This document shows, one piece after another, positions 40,277-49,600 of a stretch of 64,000 nt of DNA. The DNA is taken from positions 124,001-188,000 of the forward strand of contig NZ_JAIQDG010000013.1 in NCBI RefSeq assembly GCF_020037125.1. Direction: 5' to 3'. Below the pieces are notes generated by a model, which was given only the letters and a program-made list of their open reading frames with translations, had not been told where the DNA came from and did no database searches. The DNA is from Myxococcus sp. RHSTA-1-4 (GTDB lineage Bacteria; Myxococcota; Myxococcia; Myxococcales; Myxococcaceae). The position numbers and the translations under genes were made by a program. The stretch's first letter is position 1; each line of letters begins with the position of its first letter.

Positions 40277-40321
40277 CGGAGTGTTCTCCAGGGGATTCAA
40301 CAAAAGGAGAGGAGGGGAACA

Positions 40322-40816
40322 TCAGCGACCGCCACCACCGCCGCTTCCACCCCGGCGGAGCGAGCCGATGGTGAGCGGATGGGAGTCCACCGCGGGCGGC
40401 GGGGCGGGCAGGCCATACATCAGGCGCTGCGGGGGCAGCGCGGTGGGAGGCTCAGCCGGAAGCGGGCCATTGCGGCCGAAGACGGCGGGGCGGGGCGGAG
40501 CGGCCGGGGGCCCATGGTCCACCGGAGCCGGGGCGGCGGGCGCTCCGGCCCCGCCGGCGGCCGCCTCGAAGTGCCCGGGCACGAAGGGCTTGGTGAAGTG
40601 CGTGTCCTGGCCGCTGTCCAGCGTGCGGAGCATGTGGACGGCCTCGGAGACGTGCTCCTTCTCCTCGGCGGCCAGGTGGAGGAAGAAGGCGCGGACCTCG
40701 GGTGACGAGGAGGCCCGTGCGAACGCCTCGTATTCGTTGATGGTCTCGAGCTCGCGTGCCAGGACGCGGCGGATGCGCGCCACGTCGTCCAGATCGCTGT
40801 CGGGGGTTCCGGCCAT
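40322..40816 (-). CDS. encB: Encapsulin cargo, ferritin-like protein EncB
   Basis: Iron-oxidising cargo of the encapsulin. The 164-residue chain starts with a small ferritin-like helix unit with Glu-rich metal positions (RIRRVLARELETINEYEAFAR and FFLHLAAEEKEHVSEAVHMLRTL), with Glu and His in the pattern ExxH. A flexible Pro/Ala-rich linker follows (residues 85-150), and the C-terminus ends SHPLTIGSLRRGG. The motif LTIGSLRR is a targeting peptide that docks cargo inside the shell. The ATG at 40816 was preferred over a GTG at 40822. The gene is first in the encB-encA-regulator unit, and faces murJ across about 70-100 bases. In M. xanthus, two more cargo proteins are encoded elsewhere. Confidence 0.92.
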   Translation of the reverse strand: MAGTPDSDLDDVARIRRVLARELETINEYEAFARASSSPEVRAFFLHLAAEEKEHVSEAVHMLRTLDSGQDTHFTKPFVPGHFEAAAGGAGAPAAPAPVDHGPPAAPPRPAVFGRNGPLPAEPPTALPPQRLMYGLPAPPPAVDSHPLTIGSLRRGGSGGGGGR

Positions 40817-40920
40817 TGGCACTGGACCCTGGCAACCTGGAGCGGGACCGTCAAGTGAAACAGGGTGGGTGGGTTTCGCGCTTCATGCCACTCAACGGCC
40901 CGCGTAGAGTCCGCGCCCTG

Positions 40921-42612
40921 GTGACCACCTCCACGCCCGTATCTCCGCCGCCGCCCCCCGCGCCATCCCGGCCCCCGCGCTCGGGAGGGAGGGGCGCGCT
41001 GCTGGTGGCCACCGGCATCCTGGCCTCGCGGCTGATGGGGCTGGTGCGCGAGCGCGTCTTCGCGCACTACCTGGGCAACGCGGAGGCGGCCGCCGTCTTC
41101 AAGGCGGCGCTGCGCATCCCCAACTTCCTGCAGAACCTCTTCGGCGAGGGCGTCCTCTCCGGCTCGTTCATCCCCGTGTACGCGCAGCTGCTGGGCCGCG
41201 GGGACACGAAGGAGGCGGACCGGGTGGCGGGCGCGGTGTTCGGCCTCCTGTCGCTGGCCAGCGCGGTGCTGGTGGCGGCGGGCATGCTCTTCACCCCGTT
41301 CTTCGTGGACGCCATCGCCCCCGGCTTCGAGGGCCACGCGCGCGAGCTGGCCATCACCGTGGTGCGCATCCTCTTCCCCGGCACGGGCCTGCTGGTGCTG
41401 AGCGCCTGGTGCCTGGGCATCCTCAACAGCCACCGGCGCTTCCTGCTGTCGTACCTCGCGCCGGTGGTGTGGAACCTGGTCATCATCCTCACGCTGGTGG
41501 CCGCGGGCGGCCGCTACGGCGAGGAGCGGCTGGTGGAGCTGCTGGCCTACGGCGTGGTGCTGGGCAGCTTCCTCCAGTTCGCGGTGCAGGTGCCCACGGT
41601 GCTGACGCTGCTGGGGAGCTTCCGTCCGACGCTGTCGCTCGCGGGCGAGGCCGTGCGCCAGGTGCTGCGGAACTTCGGGCCGGTGGTGCTGGGGCGCGGC
41701 GTGGTGCAGTTCAGCGCGTGGGTGGACACCGCCTTCGCGTCGCTCATCTCCAACCGCGCGCTGTCCTCGCTGGTGTACGCGCAGACCATCTACCTCATCC
41801 CGGTGAGCCTCTTCGGCATGGCGGTGTCCGCGGCCGAATTGCCGGAGATGTCCCGCGCCACGGGCGAGGGCCAGGACGTGGCCGCGAAGCTGCGCGAGCG
41901 CATCGGCGCCGGCTCGCGCCGCATCGCCTTCTGGGTGGTGCCCTCCGCCGCCGCCTTCCTCTTCCTGGGGGACATGGTGGCCGCGGCGCTCCTGCAGACG
42001 GGCCGCTTCGACGCGGCGGACTCGCGCTACCTCTGGTACCTGCTGATGGGGGCGGCGGTGGGCCTGGTGGCTTCCACCGTGGGCCGCCTCTATGCCTCCG
42101 CCTTCTATGCGCTGAAGGACCCGAAGACGCCCCTGCGCTTCGCGGTGGTGCGCGTGGCCACCGGCACGCTGGGCGCCTGGGTGCTGGGCCTGCACCTGCC
42201 CGGCTGGCTGGGCCTGCCCGAGCACCTGGGCGCGCTGGGGCTCACCCTGGCGAGCGGGCTCGTGGCGTGGCTGGAGGCCGGCCTGCTGAGGCACAAGCTG
42301 GTGAAGCAGGTGGGCCCGGTGGGAATGCCCGAGGGGCTGCTGCCCCGGCTGTGGAGCGCGGCCATCGTGGCCGGGCTCGTGGCGCTGGCCGTGCGGTGGG
42401 GGCTCACCTCCCTGCTGGGCCCCATGCCGGGCGTGGCGGTGGAGTGGGGGGGAGGGGTGCTCGCGCCCCCCCGGCTGCACCCGGTCCTGGGCTTCGTGGC
42501 GGTGGCCCTCCCGTTCGGCGCCGTCTACTTCGGGTTGGCCGCGGCCATGGGCATCCCCGAGGCCGGCGCCGTGTTCCGCAAGGTCGGCCGCAAGCTCCGG
42601 CTGGTGCGCTAA
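40921..42612 (+). CDS. murJ: Lipid II flippase MurJ
   Basis: Membrane protein that flips lipid II to the periplasmic face for cell-wall synthesis. It has around 14 hydrophobic helices and the MurJ marks ILASRLMGLVRERVFAHYLG, FKAALRIPNFLQNLFGEGVLSGSFIPVYAQ near the start, and Arg/Asp residues (FSAWVDTAFASLI) in the central cavity. Start is uncertain: GTG at 40921 follows a TAGAGT box (40905-40910) by only 10 bases, so transcription may begin at the start codon; ATG at 40885 would add 12 residues but would lie before that box. The upstream extension to 40756 is an open frame without support. It diverges from encB. Length of 563 from 40921 is close to other MurJ proteins. Confidence 0.9.
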   Translation: MTTSTPVSPPPPPAPSRPPRSGGRGALLVATGILASRLMGLVRERVFAHYLGNAEAAAVFKAALRIPNFLQNLFGEGVLSGSFIPVYAQLLGRGDTKEADRVAGAVFGLLSLASAVLVAAGMLFTPFFVDAIAPGFEGHARELAITVVRILFPGTGLLVLSAWCLGILNSHRRFLLSYLAPVVWNLVIILTLVAAGGRYGEERLVELLAYGVVLGSFLQFAVQVPTVLTLLGSFRPTLSLAGEAVRQVLRNFGPVVLGRGVVQFSAWVDTAFASLISNRALSSLVYAQTIYLIPVSLFGMAVSAAELPEMSRATGEGQDVAAKLRERIGAGSRRIAFWVVPSAAAFLFLGDMVAAALLQTGRFDAADSRYLWYLLMGAAVGLVASTVGRLYASAFYALKDPKTPLRFAVVRVATGTLGAWVLGLHLPGWLGLPEHLGALGLTLASGLVAWLEAGLLRHKLVKQVGPVGMPEGLLPRLWSAAIVAGLVALAVRWGLTSLLGPMPGVAVEWGGGVLAPPRLHPVLGFVAVALPFGAVYFGLAAAMGIPEAGAVFRKVGRKLRLVR

Positions 42613-42748
42613 ACGCCCGCGAATACTCGGTTCCTGACGGGCCGGGCGACACCTGGTTGGGATGGCAAACACCCGGTGGGGATGTTGTGACGCGCTGCCT
42701 CCGGTTATGGACGAGGCAACGGCCCACATCGCGCCCGTGTCATCTGGC

Positions 42749-42777
42749 TTCCTCCCGACATGGCGCGCGTGTAGAGT
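42749..42777 (+). promoter_or_regulatory. Possible promoter of the S1-domain gene
   Basis: TAGAGT (42772-42777) with TTCCTC 17 bases upstream (42749-42754). The -10 box recurs elsewhere in the window; the -35 box is weak. A leader of about 65 bases would carry the ribosome site AGGAAGG. Confidence 0.35.
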
Positions 42778-42848
42778 GCGCCGCCTTTTTCACAGGGCCC
42801 GGCTTCTCGGGAAGTCAGGGCTGAATACGTCTCAGGAAGGTCTCCGCA

Positions 42849-44843
42849 GTGAGCGACGAGAAGAACGGTTCCAATTCTGGCGGTCCGGGCGGGATGGGTC
42901 CCAAGAAGCCGAAGGCCACCTTCGGCGACGTGATGCTCGGCATCCCCTCCGGGGGCGCTGGCCGTGGCGAGGGGGACCGGGGTGGGCGCGGAGGAGGCCG
43001 CGGGGGTGAGCGTGGCGGCGAGCGTCGCGAGACGCAGCCGCGTCCCGAGGGGGGGGCGCCGCGTGGCGACCGTCCGCCTCGTGATCGCGGTGGCGAGAGG
43101 GGAGGCGAGCGCCGCGGTGGCGGTGAGCGCCGTCCGTCCGGCCCCATGGTCGTCGTGAAGCGCGCCTCCGGCGCCATCGAGACGCGCGGCCCCGTGGGTG
43201 ACAAGCCCGCCGACGCGACCGCGACCGCCGAGCAGACCGGCGCCGCCGCCGAGGCCTCCGCCGCGACGCCGGCTCCCGCGCCCCGTCCCGTGACGCCGAC
43301 GCCCGCTCCCTCCAGCGCGCTGTACGAGGAGGTTCCCGAGTCCCAGTCCTTCGCCGAGATGTTCGAGGCGCAGGCCAAGGAGGGCGGAACCCCGGGTCGC
43401 CGCGGCGTGCGCGTGGGCGAGAAGGTCCGGGGCACCATCTTCCAGCTCGGCGCGGACACCGCGTTCGTTTCGCTGGAGGGGTCCGCCAAGAGCGAGGCGA
43501 TGATCGAGCTTCGCGAGCTCAAGGACGACGAGGGCATCCTCCGCTTCGGCGTGGGTGACAGCCTCGAGGCCCACGTCATCGAGGTGGGCGCCAAGGGCAT
43601 CCTCCTCAGCCGCGCGCTGGCCAAGGGCAGCGCGTCCATGGCCATGCTGGCCGAGGCCCGCGCCTCCGGCATGCCCGTGGAGGGCATGGTCCTCAGCGTG
43701 AACAAGGGCGGTGTCGAGGTCGCCATCGGCGACATCCGCGCCTTCTGCCCCATCAGCCAGCTCGACCTGCGCTTCGTGGAGAAGCCGGATCAGTTCATCG
43801 GCGAGAAGCTCCAGTTCCGCGTCACCGAGGTTCGCGACAGGAACGTGGTGCTGTCGCGCCGCGCGCTGCTGGAAGAGGAGCAGAAGCGGCTGGCGGCGGA
43901 GACTCGCAAGAACCTGGGCGAGGGCAAGGTCGTCAAGGGCAAGGTCTCCGGCGTGCGCGACTTCGGCGTGTTCGTGGACCTGGGCGGCGTGGAGGGCATG
44001 ATTCCCGTCTCCGAGCTCTCGTACACGCGCGTCGGCCACCCGAGCGAGGTGGTCAACGCCGGTGACGAGGTCGAGGTGGAGATCCTGCGCATGGAGCCCG
44101 CGCAGCCCAACTCGCCCGACAAGAGCAAGCAGAAGGAGCGCATCACCCTGTCCATGCGCGCGCGCATGGAGGACCCCTTCAAGAAGGCCATCTCCGAAAT
44201 CAAGGAGGGCGACCGCCTCCAGGGCAAGGTCGTCCGCCTGCAGCCCTTCGGTGCCTTCGTGGAGCTGCGTCCGGGCGTGGACGGCCTGGTGCACATCTCC
44301 GCGCTGAGCGACCGCCGCATCGCGCATCCGCGCGACGTGGTGAAGGAGGGTGAGGTCATCTGGGTGGCCGTCGAGAAGATCGACGCGAACGAAAAGCGCA
44401 TCGGCCTGCGCCGCATCTCCGAGGAGGAGGCGCAGCGTCCTCCCGAGGAGCGTCCCGCGCCCGCCGCCGCCGAGCCGGCCAAGGCCCGTGAGCCCGCCGC
44501 GCCCCGTCCCAAGGTGGGCCAGGTCGTCGTGGGCAAGGTGGACCGCATCGAGCCCTACGGCGTCTTCCTCGTCTTCCCGGGCGGCAAGGGCCTGCTCCCC
44601 GCCAGCGAGACGGGCACCGAGCGTGGTACCGACCTGCGCAAGCACTACTCGCTCGGCCAGGAGGTGAAGGTGGCCGTCCTGGACATCGACCCGTCCGGGA
44701 AGATCCGCCTGTCCGTCACCGCCGCCGTGCGCGCCGAGGAGCGCGCCGAGGTGGAGGCCTGGCAGAAGTCGCAGCAGCCGCAGGGCGCGGGCAAGAAGGG
44801 CTTCGGCACCTTCGCCGACCTGCTCAACAAGATGCGCAAGTAG
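42849..44843 (+). CDS. S1-domain RNA-binding protein (ribosomal protein S1-like) with RGG-rich N-terminus
   Basis: A 664-residue RNA-binding protein with about five S1 units (near residues 190-265, 275-345, 360-438, 455-525, 555-625), each with the OB-fold pattern such as GKVVKGKVSGVRDFGVFVDLGGVEGMIPVSELS. The first 110 residues are low-complexity, dominated by Gly and Arg (a run near residues 37-60 rich in RGG/RG) and Glu. Such a tail is not part of a typical S1 and may add RNA or protein contacts. The start is a GTG at 42849 with AGGAAGG upstream. It may be one of several S1-like proteins in the genome; the main rpsA cannot be excluded. Initiator tRNA genes follow after a short gap. Confidence 0.7.
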   Translation: MSDEKNGSNSGGPGGMGPKKPKATFGDVMLGIPSGGAGRGEGDRGGRGGGRGGERGGERRETQPRPEGGAPRGDRPPRDRGGERGGERRGGGERRPSGPMVVVKRASGAIETRGPVGDKPADATATAEQTGAAAEASAATPAPAPRPVTPTPAPSSALYEEVPESQSFAEMFEAQAKEGGTPGRRGVRVGEKVRGTIFQLGADTAFVSLEGSAKSEAMIELRELKDDEGILRFGVGDSLEAHVIEVGAKGILLSRALAKGSASMAMLAEARASGMPVEGMVLSVNKGGVEVAIGDIRAFCPISQLDLRFVEKPDQFIGEKLQFRVTEVRDRNVVLSRRALLEEEQKRLAAETRKNLGEGKVVKGKVSGVRDFGVFVDLGGVEGMIPVSELSYTRVGHPSEVVNAGDEVEVEILRMEPAQPNSPDKSKQKERITLSMRARMEDPFKKAISEIKEGDRLQGKVVRLQPFGAFVELRPGVDGLVHISALSDRRIAHPRDVVKEGEVIWVAVEKIDANEKRIGLRRISEEEAQRPPEERPAPAAAEPAKAREPAAPRPKVGQVVVGKVDRIEPYGVFLVFPGGKGLLPASETGTERGTDLRKHYSLGQEVKVAVLDIDPSGKIRLSVTAAVRAEERAEVEAWQKSQQPQGAGKKGFGTFADLLNKMRK

Positions 44844-44895
44844 CGCGCGTCTTCTCCGGTGCTGATCTCCTCGGAGAGCAGCCCGGAGAAAGGTG

Positions 44896-44924
44896 TTGAC
44901 GCTCCAGGCGGGGGGCGGTACTAA
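44896..44924 (+). promoter_or_regulatory. Promoter of the tRNA pair
   Basis: TTGACG (44896-44901) and TACTAA (44919-44924) with exactly 17 bases between, about 24 bases before the first tRNA. Good match to a strong housekeeping promoter. Confidence 0.65.
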
Positions 44925-44947
44925 CCCCTCGCCGCTGACGCCTCTGA

Positions 44948-45022
<75 letters not shown>

Positions 45023-45085
45023 TCGCTGTACCGAAGAAGCCCGGTAGGAATGAAGACCGGGTCGCCGTGGTTGAAGACAACATGA

Positions 45086-45160
<75 letters not shown>

Positions 45161-45164
45161 TCGG

Positions 45165-45207
45165 ATCGGCCCGGTCATCCTCCTGGATGGCCGGGCCGAT
45201 TGCTTTT
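45165..45207 (+). terminator. Rho-independent terminator after the tRNA pair
   Basis: ATCGGCCCGG (45165-45174) and CCGGGCCGAT (45191-45200) form a 10-pair stem with a further CATCC/GGATG pair inside, followed by TGCTTTT. Confidence 0.85.
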
Positions 45208-45396
45208 CAGCCTCCTCCCGCCTCGGTGCTTCACGCGCGGCGGACGCCTGGAGGCCCGCCCGGCCCCCGTCGGGACCAGCGGCCCTCGAGTCCTCCTCGA
45301 AGGCATACCCGCCATCGCGCTCCATCTTCCCGGTAGGGGCCCGTCGCGGGCGTATCCGCCGAGGGCGCCGGAGTGCTGGCGAGGGAGGAGAGGACC

Positions 45397-46344
45397 ATGG
45401 ACACGGAGGCCACACACGTCCTGCTGGTAGGCGGCACGGGGAGGTTCGGGGGGAAGCTCGCCTCGGCGCTGCTCGTGAGGCCCGGCATCCACCTCCATGT
45501 GCTGGTGCGCCCGGGCAAGCGCCGCGAGTCGCTCACGGGGCTCGCCGACCAGGGCGTGACGCTGGTGGAGGGCTCGCTTCAGGACTCACGCTCGCTCGAC
45601 TCCGCCGTCGAGGGCGTGGACGCCGTCATCTCCGCCGTGAGCGGTGGACCGGAGGTCATGGTGGACGGGCAGCTCCGGCTGCTGGACGCGGCCCGCCGGC
45701 ACGGTGTCATGCGCTTCATCCCTTCCGACTATTCGCTCGACTTCTTCCAGGCCGGAGCGTTCGAGGACTCGCCGCTGGCCATGCACCGGCAGGTCGCGGA
45801 GGCCGTCGTGCGCAGCGGGGTGCGGCACACGTTCATCCTGTGTGGCACCTTCATGGAAGTGGCGCTGTCGCCGCTCGCGCGGGTGTTCGACCTGGAGCGG
45901 GGCCACGCGGCGTACTGGGGCACCGGTGATGAGCCGTTCGACCTGACGGCCATGGCGGACGTGGCCCGGCTCGTCGCCGAAGCCGTGGTGGACCGCCGCG
46001 CGGAGAACCGGACGCTGGAGTTCACCGGTGACGTGGTGACGGTGAACGAGGTGTCGCGCGTTTACGAGGAACTGAGGGGCCACCCGCTCCAGCGCATCTA
46101 CCGCGGGACACTGGAGGACCTGCGCCGCCACCTCGCGCGTGAGCAGTCCGCGACGGACTCCTCGCGCGACTTCCTCGTCCAGTGGGGACTGCTCGAGCAG
46201 CTCTCCGGGAGGGGACGGCTGCGCCACGCGGCACGCACCGAGCACGCGAGACTCCACCCCGTGACGGTGCGCGAGTACCTCCAGGCAAGACTTCGCCCGC
46301 TGGGAGACCCGTGGGCGGAGACATCGGCCACGGCGCGGCCCTGA
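45397..46344 (+). CDS. NmrA-like NAD(P)-binding reductase
   Basis: A 315-residue short-chain-type reductase of the isoflavone reductase/NmrA group. The N-terminus VLLVGGTGRFGG has GxxGxxG (Gly12, Gly15, Gly18) and VRPGKRR after it supplies Arg residues that would favour NADP. FIPSDYSLDFF occupies the place of the substrate site. No catalytic Lys pattern is obvious, so it may be a sensor rather than an enzyme. The ATG at 45397 has GAGGAG 9-10 bases upstream; the longer frame from 45373 lacks support. It stands alone after the tRNA terminator. Substrate is unknown. Confidence 0.7.
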   Translation: MDTEATHVLLVGGTGRFGGKLASALLVRPGIHLHVLVRPGKRRESLTGLADQGVTLVEGSLQDSRSLDSAVEGVDAVISAVSGGPEVMVDGQLRLLDAARRHGVMRFIPSDYSLDFFQAGAFEDSPLAMHRQVAEAVVRSGVRHTFILCGTFMEVALSPLARVFDLERGHAAYWGTGDEPFDLTAMADVARLVAEAVVDRRAENRTLEFTGDVVTVNEVSRVYEELRGHPLQRIYRGTLEDLRRHLAREQSATDSSRDFLVQWGLLEQLSGRGRLRHAARTEHARLHPVTVREYLQARLRPLGDPWAETSATARP

Positions 46345-46490
46345 CCCGTGCGTCGCGCCAACCCGGATTTCCAGCTCGGCGGCACTCCGCGTGCAAGGGG
46401 TTCTTCCTCGGACAGCCGCGCTAACCAGCCGTAATCACGGAATTATGCGCTGCGCTGGGAAAAAACGCCCGTGTCGCCTTTCCACCGACA

Positions 46491-46536
46491 TTAGTAAGGG
46501 CACTAATCTCTCCCACAGGTGACAGTTCGTCACCTG
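46491..46536. promoter_or_regulatory. Two dyads upstream of the M36 protease gene
   Basis: TTAGT (46491-46495) with ACTAA (46502-46506), and CAGGTGAC (46516-46523) with GTCACCTG (46529-46536, 5-base loop). The 295-base region before the gene is also AT-richer than its surroundings (46430-46510). They look like regulator sites or a leader hairpin. Confidence 0.45.
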
Positions 46537-46639
46537 GGGGCCACCCAAGCGTGACCGGGCATTCCGGCGTGGGTGCCGGGATACCTCCGGGTCGTGAAGT
46601 GGCTCCTTCCCCCATCGTCGTCCACGGGAGCTCCCCCAC

Positions 46640-49600
46640 GTGAGAAGGTTGGTTGCCACGCTGTCCGGCCTGGCGCTGGTGTTGTCTGGAACCGGTGCCG
46701 CTGCTCGGACCTTGCCGAACTACGATGCACTGCAGGATGCGAAGCCCTCGGGTCGCGCTTCCGCTGGCTTCAAGCCCGTGAACCCCGTCAAGGGCGCGCG
46801 CGTCGCCCACCGTGACGAGCGCACGGGCTCGCCCACGTTCATCTGGGCCCACAAGACACCGGCGCAGACGAGCCTCCGCGCGCAGTTCGCGGGCATGGCT
46901 CCCGAGCAGGCCGCGCTGGCGCAGGTCCAGGACCACGCGGCCCTCTTCGGGCTGAGCTCCTTCGAGGCCGCGGGCGCCAAGGTGGTCTCCGTCAGCCAGA
47001 ACCGCCAGGGCGTCAAGGTCGTGAAGATGGCGCAGGAGGCCGGCGGCATCGAGGTCTTCCGCCAGAACCTCAACCTCCTCCTCAACCGCGACAACGAGCT
47101 GGTGGCCATCTCCGGCTCGCTGTCCAACCAGGTCTCGAACACCGCGCCCGAGGCGCGCCTGCACTTCAAGCTCCCCGCCACCCGGGCCATCTCGGTGGCG
47201 TACAAGGACCTGACGGGCAACGACCTGGATCCGAGCCTGCTGGCGAGGACGAACATCAAGCAGGAGACGGGCGCGTACTCCCACTACACGCTCGCCACCT
47301 ACGCCCGCCCGCTGGCGCAGGGCCTGGTCATCCCGGCCCGCGTGAAGCAGGTGCTCTTCCCGCTGCCCACCGCGCTCGTGCCCGCGTACTACGTGGAGCT
47401 CAACACCGGCGCCCCGGACAGCAATGACTCGGACTACTACGCCTACGTCATCTCCGCGGCGGACGGCAGCCTGCTGCTGCGCAACAACCTGACGGCGCAC
47501 GCGGAGTTCAGCTACCGCGTGTTCGCGGACACCACGCCGCCGTACACCCCGCACGACGGCCCCACGGGCGCCGCCGCCGCCACGCCGCACCCCACGGGCA
47601 GCCCGAACGGCTTCCGCCCGGCCTACGTCCCGCCCGCCCTCGTCACCCTGGAGAGCGCTCCCTTCAGCCACGGAGACCCCTGGCTCCCGAACGGCGCCAC
47701 GGTGACCACCGGTAACAACGTGGACGCGTACGCGGACCTCGTGGCTCCGGACTACTACAGCGAGGGCGACCTGCGCCCCACGGCCACCGCGCCGGGCGTG
47801 TTCGACCGGACGATGCTCTTCGACATCGCCCCGAACGCCAACGCCGAGCAGATTGCCGCGGCCACCACGAGCCTGTTCTTCATGAACAACTGGCTCCATG
47901 ACTGGTACTACGACACGGGCTTCGACGAGGCCTCGGGCAACGCGCAGGCCGACAACTACGGCCGCGGCGGTCTGGGCAACGACCCCATCCACGCGCAGGC
48001 GCAGGACTACACCAACATCAACAACGCCAACATGTCCACGCCGGCGGACGGTGCGTCCCCGCGCATGCAGATGTACCTCTTCACCGGCCCGCGCAACGCG
48101 CGCGTGACGGTGACCGCGCCCGCCTCCATCGCGGGTGACTACCTGACGGGTATCGCCGCGGGCTTCGGTCCGCAGGCGTTCGACGCCACCGGCGACGTGG
48201 TGGCGGCCCTGGACGAGTCCAACGCCTCGGGCCCGTCGACCACCGACGCCTGCACCCCGCTCACCAACGCGGCGGAGGTCGCCGGGAAGTTCGCCCTGGT
48301 CGACCGTGGCACGTGCGGCTTCGCCGTCAAGGCCGCCGTCGTCCAGGCGGCGGGCGCCATCGGCTTCATCCTCGCCGACAACACGCCGCGCTTCATCGTC
48401 GACATGGGCGGCACGGCCTCGGGCATCACCATCCCCTCGCTGCTCGTCACCCAGGCGGACGGCGCCCGGCTGCGCGGCGCGCTCGCCGAGGGCGTCACCG
48501 CGCGCATGTTCCGCGGTCCCACCATTGGCGTCGACGGCACGGTGGACAACCAGATCGTCGCGCACGAGTGGGGCCACTACATCAGCAACCGCCTCATCTC
48601 GAACGGGTCCGGTCTGGTCAACAACCAGGGCCGCGCCATGGGCGAGGGCTGGGCGGACTTCCACGCGCTGCTGATGACGGTGCGCGCGGAGGACATCGAC
48701 GTCCCGTCCAATCCCGACTGGACCGGCGTCTACGCCATGGCCGAGTACGCGACGCGCGGCATCTCGCCGGACTCGTCGTTCTACGGCATCCGCCGTGGTG
48801 CCTACTCGGTGAACGAGGACAAGAACGCGCTGCGCTTCCGCCACATCATGAACGGCGTGGCGCTGCCGACGACCACCCCCTTCGCTCCGGGGGGCGTCAA
48901 CTCGCAGGTCCACAACTCCGGTGAGATCTGGGCCTCCACGCTGTGGGAGTGCTACGTGTCGCTCCTCCGGGCGCATCCGTTCCAGGAAGCGCAGGACCGG
49001 ATGAAGAGCTACATCGTCAACGGCTACAAGCTGACGCCCCCGTCGCCCACCTACCTGGAGGCGCGTGACGCCATCCTCGCGGCGGTGCTCGCCAACGACC
49101 CGGCTGACTTCCAGCGCTTCTGGGCGGCCTTCGCCTGGCGCGGCATGGGCGTGGGCGCGGTGGCCCCGGACCGCTACTCCACCGACCACTCGGGTGTGGT
49201 GGAGAGCTACGTGCTGGGCGTGGACGTGGAGCTCGTCTCCGTCGCCTACGAGGACTCCGTGGCGACCCCGGGTGACGCGGACGGCATCCTGGACAACGGC
49301 GAGACGGGCACCATCGCCATCACCGTGGCCAACAAGGGCTCCTCCGAGGCGGCCGCGACCAGCGCCACCGTGGTGTCCACCACCCCGGGTGTGAAGATGG
49401 GCAACCGCGGCTTCGTCAACTTCCCGGCCATCCCGGTCGGCGCGACGGAGACGGTGCATGTGCCGGTGACGCTGTCCGGCGCCAGCCTGGGCCAGCGCGC
49501 CGAGGTGGCCGTCGCCATCCGTGACGATGGACAGGTCGTCCAGAGCGACAAGTCGATGACGCTGAACATCAGGGTCAACTACGACGAGGTGCCGGCGGCC

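Noticed and set aside
40420-42729. A 769-codon minus-strand frame over encB and murJ
   Set aside because: It overlaps the recognised murJ and encB and has His/Arg/Gln-rich shadow composition.
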